Assembly: GCA_035498715.1 (NCBI GenBank)
Contig: DATJZV010000090.1
Location: forward strand, 1-64,000
Origin: DASPSR01 sp035498715
GTDB taxonomy: Bacteria; Nitrospirota; UBA9217
Direction: 5' to 3'
Length of the DNA stretch: 64,000 nucleotides
The notes beneath the pieces are model-generated. The model saw only the letters and a program-made list of their open reading frames with translations. It was not told where the DNA came from and did not search any database. Each line of letters opens with the position of its first letter. The first letter of the stretch is position 1. Both the position numbers and the translations under genes were made by a program. Of the stretch, positions 19,053-27,967 are shown piece by piece.

Positions 19053-19283
19053 TCATGCCTGCTTTTGTGTATGGCAGATCAGACATTGTTCCTTCGGCGG
19101 ATGATTCTGCTTCAGGGGAGCCTGTTTTCCCGGAGCGTGGCACTCCGCGCAGGCGGCATTCATCGTCACATTCTTGTGCAGAGCATCAGAGGGGATCAAC
19201 GGCGCTTTCTTGCTCGAAGAGAGAACGATGAGGACAAGAAGCACGGCCAGGACGAAGGCGATCAACGTCAATGTATTTTTCAT
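19053..19283 (-). CDS. small membrane-anchored di-heme cytochrome c
   Basis: The 76-residue protein begins with a single membrane anchor (LTLIAFVLAVLLVLIVLSS) and has two heme c motifs, CAECH and CLICH, separated by a lysine/proline-rich linker. It resembles the short multiheme cytochromes (class III or cytochrome c7-like) that pass electrons in the periplasm. An in-frame start seven codons upstream exists, but GAGGAGAAATTGGT fits the ATG at 19283. It is 110 bases upstream of the flavoprotein on the same strand and could be co-transcribed with it. Confidence 0.8.
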   Translation of the reverse strand: MKNTLTLIAFVLAVLLVLIVLSSSKKAPLIPSDALHKNVTMNAACAECHAPGKQAPLKQNHPPKEQCLICHTQKQA

Positions 19284-19741
19284 ACCAATTTCTCCTCGCG
19301 TCAAAATTTAAGATTTAAAAATCAATGTTCATATTTTAATGATCAGGGCGTATTTCGCATATTGAACCATTTGACAATTATTTTCTGCTCTTCATGCATA
19401 ATCCCTTAGAGCCCATAAAGATATCATCGATCTTTTCATCGATGACCGCGATTGGGCGTTCGTTGGCAGACGAATGGCCAGTCTTCTTTTTGCGTAGGCT
19501 GATTCGAAAACGCAGCCCTGTATGGTTACCCACTATTTGGGCGGATAGATAGGGCCGGATTTTCAGAAACTGCACTTAGGATATCACTGATTCTTTTTAA
19601 AGACAAGAGTGCATGAATAGAGTGCATGAATAAGGGTGTTTGAATGAGGGCGCCCTGGTCGACTGGGACACGGATAAGAATGCTCACTGCGATGATCTGT
19701 GTGAAAACAAAAAGGAGACAATATTTTGGGATAGGTTCGTT
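19284..19741. other. intergenic region with a short tandem repeat
   Basis: No convincing gene. A 13-base unit (GAGTGCATGAATA) occurs twice in tandem at 19607-19632. Open frames on both strands lack ribosome sites and domain character. Confidence 0.45.
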
Positions 19742-20746
19742 CTAAAACTGCTGGCTGCCAATTTCTTGGTAAATAAAGTGGGAAATCTCCGCGATGGTAT
19801 TATCCAGATACTCAGGTACAGTACCTGAGGTCATCACACACAAAAGATAGGGATGATCGGGGAAATAAACGATTCCGCAATCATGCAATTGTTTTATCTC
19901 ATTGATCTTCCGCAAACCAAACTTGTGCGCGACTGTGATATTGGGAGGCACTCCAGCAACCAAACCTTTTTTGTAATCAGTTTTGACCAGATATTCTAAG
20001 GCCTTTTCGGACATTTCTCTACTTAGATATGAAGCATTATAAAGAATGCGGAAAAAAGATGAGTATAATCCTACTGAGAGCATATAACCACTTTGGTCGT
20101 TTAGATAATAAGGGTCTGGAATACCCAAGTCATCATACGTTTTTCTGAGGTCTTTATTACTAATTGCTCCTTCAAGAAGTATAGAGGAAACATTATCAGA
20201 ATAATCAATCGTTCTTTTCAGTAAGTCTTCAACTGTATAGGACCTGCCGAACAATAATTTATCAGCTACATCAGTATTTTGGTACGATTTAAGGTCAGGA
20301 TTGTTATAGGCGACTTTCTGAGTCAGTAATTGGGGATACGTTTCTGCCTTTTTCAAGACAGAGATCATAAGCGGCACTTTCAGTAAGCTTGCCGGATAGA
20401 ATTGCGAGTCTTTCCCTATGTCGAAAGTAAGTCCATCGTTTAGTTCACGAAAATATACCGAGACCTCGTCGCCCCATCTCCGGCTTAGGTTTTCTCTTAT
20501 AAACTTTTCAAGATCATCTCTCATCGGTTTGAGCTCGGGATCCGACAGCACATGTTGGGCTTGCTCGCATTCCAACAAAGGATTTGTATAAGTCCAACCT
20601 CCCTGTCGTATCTCGATAAGTTGATGTTTTGATTTTTCCGGGATAAACCCTCTAAGCATAAACCCGACGGATAACCCGGCAATAAGGGCCAGCGCCGGTA
20701 TTAGAAATTTACGGAATGGACTTTTCGACTCAAGATTATTATTCAT
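19742..20746 (-). CDS. class A beta-lactamase-fold serine hydrolase (membrane-anchored)
   Basis: After an N-terminal membrane anchor (FLIPALALIAGLSVGFMLRGF) comes a penicillin-recognising-enzyme domain: SxxK as PASLLKVPL, an SDN-type triad as DYSDNVSSILL and a KTG-like element HKFG. The overall order matches class A beta-lactamase-related hydrolases, but the KTG box has changed and no Glu166-type loop can be named, so true beta-lactam hydrolysis is doubtful; a role in peptidoglycan or peptide turnover is as likely. The frame extends 37 codons upstream of the chosen ATG without family-like sequence. The ribosome site is weak. A paralog lies directly upstream. Confidence 0.78.
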   Translation of the reverse strand: MNNNLESKSPFRKFLIPALALIAGLSVGFMLRGFIPEKSKHQLIEIRQGGWTYTNPLLECEQAQHVLSDPELKPMRDDLEKFIRENLSRRWGDEVSVYFRELNDGLTFDIGKDSQFYPASLLKVPLMISVLKKAETYPQLLTQKVAYNNPDLKSYQNTDVADKLLFGRSYTVEDLLKRTIDYSDNVSSILLEGAISNKDLRKTYDDLGIPDPYYLNDQSGYMLSVGLYSSFFRILYNASYLSREMSEKALEYLVKTDYKKGLVAGVPPNITVAHKFGLRKINEIKQLHDCGIVYFPDHPYLLCVMTSGTVPEYLDNTIAEISHFIYQEIGSQQF

Positions 20747-20950
20747 AACATTATAAAGACTGCCGATCAACTTTCTGCATGCCATTAGGAGGAGTTTGGC
20801 CGGCCGGGAAATAAAACTTATGCTGTATTTCAAACATGTCCCAAACCATAATGTCACACTCGTTCATCCAGGCAAGGCTGATCTTCTCCGATTCTCCACT
20901 TTTTGAAAATCGCTTCTCGGTGCATTGGATAACGTTCTTCTTTCCGGCAT

Positions 20951-22006
20951 CTACCCTGGTAACCGTGTTTGCCGGTCTATTTCTTCATAAATGAGCATAG
21001 TGACATCACGAATTACGTTCGTTAACTTCCCAGAATCTTCCCCGCGGGCCATGACCCCCATGAGATACGGGCGGCCTGGGTAGTAAATGATCCCGAACTC
21101 ATGGAGCTGTTTCATTTCCTTTTCGATGCCGCGGTCCGCATCGGCCTGCATCGACCTCTCTCCGGACTTGATCGCACAGTCTACATTCGGTGGGATGCCT
21201 GCGACGATCCCGTCCCTGAAGGCAGACCGGGAAAGATAGCGGAGGGCCTTCTCGGACATCTCATTGCTCAAATAGGAAGAGTTGTAAAGCACGCGAAAGA
21301 ACGATGCATAGGCGCTGAACGTCACAGCATCGTCCTTCTTCGCCGGGTCATAGTTGGCATAGATGTCCTTAAAGACCCGGTCAAGGTAGCCAGGCGGGAG
21401 ATTGGCCAATAGCAGTGCATGCGCATCGGTATCGTCGTATGCGATCATCCTGAGGATTAGATCGTCAACCGTATAGGATCTGCCTTTCTCGAGAGGCCTA
21501 GCTGCTTTTGTGCTTTGCAGACTGCTTTCTTCCGTGCTGCCGGCAAAGGGTATTTTGCGGTTCAGAACGCGGGGGTATGACTCTGCCCATTTGAAGTAGG
21601 CGACCATGAGAGGCAGTTTCAAAAGGCTTTCGGGCGAGAACGGTTCCTGCTCCCGGATGCCGAACCGGTGCCCGCTTTTTAGATCCTGGAAAAAAACGGA
21701 TACCGTTGATACCTCGCCCGTTTTCATTTTGCTCTGAATAAGCGCATCTACCTTATAGCGGAAAGGCTTCAGTTCGCTTTGTGTACGCGCTCTATCGGGC
21801 ATCATGTTTCCGCGCGGGGGTCGTATGAACCTGAATGCGCCTCCCGTGTCAGCCGAACGTTCTTCGCTACTGTCCTCGTATATGCTGCCTAGCATCCCCG
21901 TTCCTCTGCCGATGAACGCCCCGAAGGAAAATGCCGCAAGCAGGAGGACCAGCAGAAAAGACCTTTTGATAGTTATACTTTTCTTATCGGTGTCTTTCTC
22001 AGACAT
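20951..22006 (-). CDS. paralogous class A beta-lactamase-fold protein with altered motifs
   Basis: This 351-residue paralog of the next gene has a membrane anchor (SFLLVLLLAAFSFGAFIG), SxxK as PESLLKLPL, but the SDN position reads YDDTDA and the KTG position IKSG. Loss of the SDN serine and asparagine suggests reduced or different activity. GAGAGG precedes the chosen ATG; 12 extra codons upstream lack a ribosome site. It sits 39 bases after the PEP-synthase-like gene, so the two probably share a transcript with the second paralog 200 bases further on. Confidence 0.75.
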   Translation of the reverse strand: MSEKDTDKKSITIKRSFLLVLLLAAFSFGAFIGRGTGMLGSIYEDSSEERSADTGGAFRFIRPPRGNMMPDRARTQSELKPFRYKVDALIQSKMKTGEVSTVSVFFQDLKSGHRFGIREQEPFSPESLLKLPLMVAYFKWAESYPRVLNRKIPFAGSTEESSLQSTKAARPLEKGRSYTVDDLILRMIAYDDTDAHALLLANLPPGYLDRVFKDIYANYDPAKKDDAVTFSAYASFFRVLYNSSYLSNEMSEKALRYLSRSAFRDGIVAGIPPNVDCAIKSGERSMQADADRGIEKEMKQLHEFGIIYYPGRPYLMGVMARGEDSGKLTNVIRDVTMLIYEEIDRQTRLPG

Positions 22007-22045
22007 CGTCGTCCCTCTCCAGTGCAATAGACCGTGCTTCAACTT

Positions 22046-24631
22046 CTAGAACGTATACACTCCCGCTAAAAAATTCTTCGCGTACCGATCAATGGCGGCA
22101 TCATCGTGCAGCACGGCATCCAGCTGCCGGGCATAGGAGATCAGCCTCCCCGTCTTGTCGAGTACCGTCTCCATCTCTTCCTGTTTGAGGCCCGCGAGGC
22201 GGGCAATGAGAAGGTCTCCCTTAATCTTGATGTTGAAGCCATATTCTCGTAAAATCTTCGCGATGAGTTCCACCCTTCTTGAACGCTTTGCCATGTCCGT
22301 TGCGCCGCCCACGAAACGGAAGTAGATGTGGTTGTTCTTCGCATTCTCGCCGCAATAGCAGTCGATCATGTTGAAATGATACCCAAACCTGATGCTCAGG
22401 TTCACATATTCGCGGGATATAACCGCCACATTATATCCGGCGGGGTGCCCGCTGTCGGAGACGATGTCCGGCATCCGCATCATGCTCGAAAGAAAATCAT
22501 GGGCTTTCAAAGCGACCGGCTCGGAGTGCCAGGCGCCAGGATGAATCATGCCCCTGATGATAGCCCGGAACGGCACCGACGTAACCTGCTCAAACGTTGC
22601 CCGTCCGCCAACCCCGCTATTCAGGCCGCCTCCCATGTCCATGACCAGGATCCCCGCGGGCACGGGAAGTTCCAGCGGCACGAGCGCACCTTGTTTCCTG
22701 AACTTTGCGTTCCCCTCCCGCGCGCTGTCCACGAGCTCGGCAACCGATTTTTCATGCATGAACCGCAAGATATCGTGCAGCGTCCTGCATCCTTCGGGCG
22801 TAAACTCGTCCATCAGCGGGTCAACAAGGTTGAGGAGGGAGATGTACCGCAGGATATACCGCTTCCTTCGATATTCATAAACATCCTCCATCCTCGCGGT
22901 CTCGTCACCGGCCTGTGAGATAATATCCCTGACTATCCCTTCATAGACGGCCGATGTGCCGTCGTCTCCGGCGACCAGGGTGACGTCCTGTCCCGGCTCC
23001 AGGATTTCCATGACACCAGCGACATTCACGATTGCCGGGATTTTCAATTCCCTGCAGAGCGCTGCCATATGGCTAGTCTGCGTTCCAGTTTCGGTAATGA
23101 TCGCGGAAACGAACGGCATGACCCGGACGTACAGCGATGAATCGTGTTTCGCCACCAGCACGGCTCCCTTCGGGACATCGCTCAGATCGTCCTTTTTCCG
23201 TGTGATAAAGACCTTTCCTGCTCCTGTTCCTTTCTGGATCACACTGCCCCTGTTCCGGATTAAGACCAGATGCGCCGATTCGGGACCCGGGATCTGGCGC
23301 TCCGCGGAAACATCGCTTGAATTCTTGACAGCAATGTTCAACGGGCGCGCTTGGAGAATAAAAATCCTGCCGTCCTTGTCGATCGCCCATTCGACGTCGC
23401 GGGGGCTCCCGAAGTACTTTTCGATCTTCGCCGCCAAAGAGGCGAGTTCCGCTGCCTGCTCAGAAGTCAGACACGGTTTTCCCCGGAGAACATCCGGCGT
23501 TGCGACCTCGGTTACGCCTCCCTGGCTCTGGCCGGTGATCATGGACGACTTATTGCCGATCGCCGCGCCAAGCATTTCATGAGGTTGACCCTTCCTAACC
23601 GTATAGAGGTCCGTATCGGTCAGCCCCTCGACCACGGCCTCTCCCAGTCCCCATGCGGCGCTGATGACGAGGGTATCCCCCTTGCCGTCGGGCGCGGTAG
23701 TATACATGACACCGCTCGACACCGCATCCACCATGACCATGCACCCCACGGCCATCTTCAAGCGACCCGGTTCGTAGCCCATCTGCTGTTGATAGGCCAC
23801 GGCCTTTTCCGAAAATAGGCTCGCGATCACCTCCCGATATGCCTGTTCAACACGCCCCGTCTCGGGGGGGACGTTCAGGATGCTTTGAAACTGTCCTGCG
23901 AATGACCGGCCGCTGTCCTCCTCCTCTGCGCTGCTCCGTACGGCGAGAAAACATTCCCCGTTGCGACTCTGGATTTTCTGTATCGCTTCTTGCATTGCCC
24001 CGTTGAGGGAAGAAGGAATGGTCCCGTGAATAATGAGTTCCTGCAGTTCCCGGAGCCCCGCGTCAGACGGATGGGGATCCTCTGCGATCCGTGCCACCTG
24101 ACCGCCGAGCCCGTTGGAGCTTATGAATTCGTCAAAAGCCGCGGTCGTGATGACGAAGGCGTCAGGAACGCGCAGGTTCAGGCGGTTCTTGACCTCCGAG
24201 AGATGGGCGTTCTTGCCACCGACTTCCCGCAGCGTGCCCCAGGGAATGTCCTCAAAGAACAGGACCGGCTTCTGCGGCACCGACGGCGCGCCGGAGATCA
24301 TCTGCTGGATCAGAGAGTCAATTCGTCCGAACACATCGTGGAGAGGCAAATACCGGTTCCTCGTGAGCGTGTCGAAATTCCGCATGGAATACTCGAGATC
24401 TTTCCGGAGGCGGGAATAGGCCTTCTTGATATAATTTACATCGAACAGGTAGTCCCCACCCAGTTTCTCTCCCATGTCCGTAATCGTTTCGAGCGCCCGG
24501 TTATTGCTATCGAGTACTTTCTTAAACCGGTCGAAAACAGCCTTGAATTCCTCAGGGTCCGCGGGATATTTCCTGAAGGACGCATTGGCTACCGACGCGA
24601 GGAGTGATCTTAATAAACCACCGCTTTTCAT
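22046..24631 (-). CDS. PEP synthase-like protein (PEP/pyruvate-binding plus swivelling His domain) with unusual C-terminus
   Basis: The protein (861 residues from this ATG) has a helical N-terminal region, then a PEP/pyruvate-binding ATP-grasp domain (VGGKNAHLSEVKNRLNLRVP, then FLAVRSSAEEEDSGRSFAGQ and DVEWAIDKDGRIFILQARPLN), then the swivelling domain with TGTQTSHMAALCRELKIPAI carrying the phospho-His. The usual TIM-barrel with its catalytic Cys is missing; instead about 300 residues of a different domain follow (GILVMDMGGGLNSGVGG, then FGYHFNMIDCYCGENAKNNH). It therefore cannot be an ordinary PEP synthase. GGGAGC precedes the ATG. It follows a response regulator, suggesting control by phosphorylation of a target. 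Confidence 0.82.
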   Translation of the reverse strand: MKSGGLLRSLLASVANASFRKYPADPEEFKAVFDRFKKVLDSNNRALETITDMGEKLGGDYLFDVNYIKKAYSRLRKDLEYSMRNFDTLTRNRYLPLHDVFGRIDSLIQQMISGAPSVPQKPVLFFEDIPWGTLREVGGKNAHLSEVKNRLNLRVPDAFVITTAAFDEFISSNGLGGQVARIAEDPHPSDAGLRELQELIIHGTIPSSLNGAMQEAIQKIQSRNGECFLAVRSSAEEEDSGRSFAGQFQSILNVPPETGRVEQAYREVIASLFSEKAVAYQQQMGYEPGRLKMAVGCMVMVDAVSSGVMYTTAPDGKGDTLVISAAWGLGEAVVEGLTDTDLYTVRKGQPHEMLGAAIGNKSSMITGQSQGGVTEVATPDVLRGKPCLTSEQAAELASLAAKIEKYFGSPRDVEWAIDKDGRIFILQARPLNIAVKNSSDVSAERQIPGPESAHLVLIRNRGSVIQKGTGAGKVFITRKKDDLSDVPKGAVLVAKHDSSLYVRVMPFVSAIITETGTQTSHMAALCRELKIPAIVNVAGVMEILEPGQDVTLVAGDDGTSAVYEGIVRDIISQAGDETARMEDVYEYRRKRYILRYISLLNLVDPLMDEFTPEGCRTLHDILRFMHEKSVAELVDSAREGNAKFRKQGALVPLELPVPAGILVMDMGGGLNSGVGGRATFEQVTSVPFRAIIRGMIHPGAWHSEPVALKAHDFLSSMMRMPDIVSDSGHPAGYNVAVISREYVNLSIRFGYHFNMIDCYCGENAKNNHIYFRFVGGATDMAKRSRRVELIAKILREYGFNIKIKGDLLIARLAGLKQEEMETVLDKTGRLISYARQLDAVLHDDAAIDRYAKNFLAGVYTF

Positions 24632-24743
24632 GTTCTGCTCCCACCCATCATTGCAATCGAGACACACTGTGCCGCTGAGGCATTCTGTATACATCTGTAC
24701 CGTACCGCTCAGCACCAATGTATCGCCGTGCGTATGCTGGGTA

Positions 24744-25112
24744 CTAAGGCCTGTTCAATGCACGCCGTATCGATTCCTTGAGCTCCTTGATCTTTACGGG
24801 CTTGGGGAAGAAGTCGTGCACGTCTCCCCGCAGCGCTTCGATGGCCGCATCGAGGTTGGCGAAGGCCGTGATCATGATGACCTTGGTCTCGGGATACAGC
24901 TTTTTCACCGTTCTAAGGACTTCCATCCCGTCGATGCCCTTCATCTTGTAGTCCGTAACAACGACGTGAAATTTATCCTCTTTCAGCCGTGCCAGTGCCG
25001 GCTCGGCATTTAAAAATGTCTCGACCTGATAGCCCTCCTGCTCGAGCGAAAGCTTTGCCATGTCGCCCACGATCTTTTCGTCGTCAATGACCATGATCTT
25101 GTGACTATTCAT
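24744..25112 (-). CDS. single-domain response regulator
   Basis: A 122-residue CheY-like receiver domain with the acidic pocket (MVIDDEKIVGD), the phospho-acceptor Asp in VVVTDYKMKGIDGMEVL, the Thr/Ala switch in KVIMITAFANLD and the Lys in DFFPKPVKIKEL. No output domain is present, so it acts by binding other proteins. The ATG overlaps the stop of the upstream histidine kinase by four bases (ATGA), so the two form a cognate pair (inference). The PEP-synthase-like gene follows after 112 bases. Confidence 0.92.
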   Translation of the reverse strand: MNSHKIMVIDDEKIVGDMAKLSLEQEGYQVETFLNAEPALARLKEDKFHVVVTDYKMKGIDGMEVLRTVKKLYPETKVIMITAFANLDAAIEALRGDVHDFFPKPVKIKELKESIRRALNRP

Positions 25113-26518
25113 CGATTTTTCTCCTCTTTTTTATACAGTGGCAGTTCTAAGGTGAAGGTCGTCCCGACTCCCACCTTGCTATCCACTCTGATATCCCCTC
25201 TATGGTTCTTGATGATTCCGTAACTGACCGAGAGCCCGAGGCCGGTTCCCGCGTCGCCCTTGGTGCTGAAAAAGGGATCGAAGATATGCGGCAGGAACTC
25301 AGGCGGGATGCCTTTTCCAGTGTCCGCCACACCGATCTCCACAGAATTCCCGCTCTTTCCCAGCCTCGATGAAATGACGAGCCTGCCACCCGAGGACATG
25401 GCCTGGACCGCGTTGGTGATGAGGTTCACCAGGACCTGCTGTATTTGATGCTCATCGACATATACATGCGGCAGTGCATGGTCGAGATGAAGCGTCGTTT
25501 CGATATTCGACACATCGATCATGTTCTGCACAAGCGTAAGCGTCTTCTGTATCACGGAGTTGATGTCCGCCTCGTTCGGGTTCGAATCCTTTGGCTTGGA
25601 AAAATCGAGGAGGTTCTTAACGATCTTTCGTATCCGCTCCGTCTCCTCCTCCACCTTGCTCATGAGCTCGACCCGGTCCCTACCGCTGAGCTTGTCGTAT
25701 AGTTCCGCATAGGTCTGGGCGATCATGGAAATGTTATTCAGGGGATTCGTGAGCTCATGCGCCACCCCCGCCGTGAGAATACCCATGGAAGCAAGTTTCT
25801 TGGACTGGATGAGCTCCTCTTCGCGGTGGCCAAGTTCCTCGGACATGGAGTTGATGGCCGCAATGACGGAGCCAAGCTCATCATTGGATTGGAACACTTC
25901 TATCTTTTGGAAATTGCCTCCGGAGATGGATTTCGCCAGTTTCTCGATTTCCCGCAACGACCGGAGAATCTTCTGAGAAATAAAGTGTCCCAAGAAAAGG
26001 GCGGAAAACAGAATGGCCCAGAAGGAAAACATCAGTATCCGCTTGGAGCTCAGGATAATATCATTCACCCGCCTTCTTTCAAGGTGCGTGATGGAATCGG
26101 AAAATTCCTTCAGCTTTTTGCCCTCGGCCCTGAGCCGCAACTCGAGATGCTGGTCCATGGAGCTGCCTGTCCGCGCTTCTTCGATGACATCCGAATAAGC
26201 TTTGAGGTACGAGTCAAGCTTCTTGAGATCGGTCTCACCGATGGCCCTGATAATGTCATCCCGCACCTCTCCGATTGTCCTGACGGTATAATCTATTTTT
26301 CCCCGTATCTCGGCAAGCGCTTTCTTATCCTTGTAGAGAAAATAGTTCTTTTCCGAAAGCCTCATTTCGAGAAAGGACGCATTCAGATCATCGGCGATTT
26401 CCACGAATCTGAGCTTAGTAAGGACAAGATTCATATTCTGAAAGGCAAAAAAACCGATCAGAATAATGAATGCGCCGTACATGACGTTGGAGAGGATGAG
26501 CTTTTTTTCGATCTTCAT
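25109..26518 (-). CDS. membrane sensor histidine kinase
   Basis: Domains in order: membrane helix 1 (VMYGAFIILIGFFAFQNM), a helical periplasmic sensor (about 30-175) containing LRLSEKNYFLY, membrane helix 2 (FSFWAILFSALFLGHFI), HAMP (about 195-245), the phospho-acceptor block GVAHELTNPLNNI and an ATPase domain with NLITNAVQAM, DTGKGIP and GTGLGLSVSYGI. It should phosphorylate the response regulator encoded next to it with an ATGA overlap. The sensor motif EKNYFLY recurs in another kinase at 41.2 kb, so both may sense a similar cue. Confidence 0.93.
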   Translation of the reverse strand: MKIEKKLILSNVMYGAFIILIGFFAFQNMNLVLTKLRFVEIADDLNASFLEMRLSEKNYFLYKDKKALAEIRGKIDYTVRTIGEVRDDIIRAIGETDLKKLDSYLKAYSDVIEEARTGSSMDQHLELRLRAEGKKLKEFSDSITHLERRRVNDIILSSKRILMFSFWAILFSALFLGHFISQKILRSLREIEKLAKSISGGNFQKIEVFQSNDELGSVIAAINSMSEELGHREEELIQSKKLASMGILTAGVAHELTNPLNNISMIAQTYAELYDKLSGRDRVELMSKVEEETERIRKIVKNLLDFSKPKDSNPNEADINSVIQKTLTLVQNMIDVSNIETTLHLDHALPHVYVDEHQIQQVLVNLITNAVQAMSSGGRLVISSRLGKSGNSVEIGVADTGKGIPPEFLPHIFDPFFSTKGDAGTGLGLSVSYGIIKNHRGDIRVDSKVGVGTTFTLELPLYKKEEKNR

Positions 26519-26548
26519 ACTGAATTAGATATCGTTCATCATGCCCCT

Positions 26549-26594
26549 CATTCTGTTATTCCCGCAGCGTTTCTGAGCGGGAAGCTGGTTTTCA
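26549..26594. repeat. REP-like palindrome (CATTCCCGC/GCGGGAA type)
   Basis: The text TTCTGTTATTCCCGC, an 11-base loop, then GCGGGAAGCTGGTTTTC matches the layout of the common interspersed palindrome found in many bacteria (GTCATTCCCGC...GCGGGAATC). It sits upstream of the histidine kinase start, in a 200-base gap. Confidence 0.5.
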
Positions 26595-26725
26595 TTGACG
26601 CGAAAACCATATCCCCGATAGGGTCATTCGTGGAAAACAAATAATGAGCAGGCGCTTAGCATATCGATTCTATTTTTGGCGAACTGCATATACCCTAGCG
26701 GTATAGTAATGCTCGCCGATTCCCG

Positions 26726-27967
26726 TCACTCCGGATAGGCTATGCCCCTCGGAACTTCTGCCTGTTCCTTGCGGACAGGCCAGTACCAGAGCATCCCGTC
26801 CACGAGCATCAGAAGTGCCGCGGCAATGAGCAACATATTAAACGATGTGAGCAGACCGAACCCGAAATAGCTCAAAATACCGATGCCGATGCCGAGGAAA
26901 GAAATGCCTGTCCGGATGAATGCAAGCCCGGTCCTCGCCCGCGCATAGATGGTGCGATAGCAGGCAGCAATCGTCCGCTGGGCCGCCAGAACGTTCCGCT
27001 CCCGAGCGAACATGGTGCGCGTTTTGCTTGACGGCGTCGGATTAAGATAGGTACTGTGATCGGCAAGATAATCTCCCATTCGTGCAAGCATCGTTCCCTG
27101 CGTTGCCTTCCTTGCTCCCGTATTCTCGATAAAATGGTAATCCTCGAGGAACTGGATCGTAGCTGCCGTGACTTCGACCAGCGTCTGGTTCCCGGGAGGT
27201 GTGAGCCGAGATTTCCGGATGCTCAAATACTGGGGAAGGCCGTAACATGCGATGATGATACCAACAATGAGTACCGAAAAATAGAGATAGGGGTTGCTGC
27301 TCGTGTTCCTCGACTGCAGCAAGGCGTTCGAGAGCGCTATTGTACCCATCCCCCACCGGATGAAAGAAAGACCGGTCCTTGCCTTCGCAAGATCGGTCCG
27401 GTAGCAGGCCATTCTCGTGCGCCAGTGCGCCATCGTGTTTCTCCAGAACGCAAGTCCGGTCCGCTCCGTGCCGATCAAGAGCCCAACCTTTGCATGGAGA
27501 AAATCCTGGATGTACCATTGAATGTCCGAATCAAGAGAGACGCGGAATTCATACCGGTCTGCCTTGATGTGTTTTTTCACGTCCTCCCGCATGGCCTCGC
27601 TTTCCGGGTTTCTCGCCGCAATGACTACGGTGCCCGACTTGTCCTTCATGACCGGCATCCACTGGTACGTCGAGAGCGAGTCTGCGTTCAGGTTGATCAG
27701 AAGCTCCGGTGGGATCGGCAGGCGTTCGTCGTATTCGATCGCGCGACAATTATAGTACTTCGCAAGCGCCGCAAGCATGTCCTGCTTGGTTATTTTGTAC
27801 TCGCTCAGAAGGACCTTTTCGATATCGATGCCCCTTGCTTGGGCCCTGCTTGCCGCTACTTCGAGATCGGCAGTGCCCAGAATCCTCCGTTCTACCAGAA
27901 GGGAGAACTCCAAGCCAGCCCCGACTGCATTATCGGCGAAATCGTCGTTCATCAGCTCATTTTTCAT
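26726..27967 (-). CDS. MshEN/GspE-N-like domain fused to two DUF202 membrane domains
   Basis: Residues about 10-155 resemble the N-terminal domain of type II/IV secretion ATPases (LLVERRILGTADLEVAASRA, then KYYNCRAIEYDERLPIPPELL), a fold that binds c-di-GMP in some members; no ATPase follows. The rest is two DUF202 units, each a long helix of Arg-Thr heptads running into hydrophobic helices: RTGLAFWRNTMAHWRTRMAC and further heptads, and RTIAACYRTIYARARTGLAF IRTG with SFLGIGIGILSYFG. The frame overlaps the upstream paralog; the ATG at 27967 lies 10 bases inside its end. Function is unknown; membrane-bound signalling or membrane protein assembly is possible. Confidence 0.72.
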   Translation of the reverse strand: MKNELMNDDFADNAVGAGLEFSLLVERRILGTADLEVAASRAQARGIDIEKVLLSEYKITKQDMLAALAKYYNCRAIEYDERLPIPPELLINLNADSLSTYQWMPVMKDKSGTVVIAARNPESEAMREDVKKHIKADRYEFRVSLDSDIQWYIQDFLHAKVGLLIGTERTGLAFWRNTMAHWRTRMACYRTDLAKARTGLSFIRWGMGTIALSNALLQSRNTSSNPYLYFSVLIVGIIIACYGLPQYLSIRKSRLTPPGNQTLVEVTAATIQFLEDYHFIENTGARKATQGTMLARMGDYLADHSTYLNPTPSSKTRTMFARERNVLAAQRTIAACYRTIYARARTGLAFIRTGISFLGIGIGILSYFGFGLLTSFNMLLIAAALLMLVDGMLWYWPVRKEQAEVPRGIAYPE

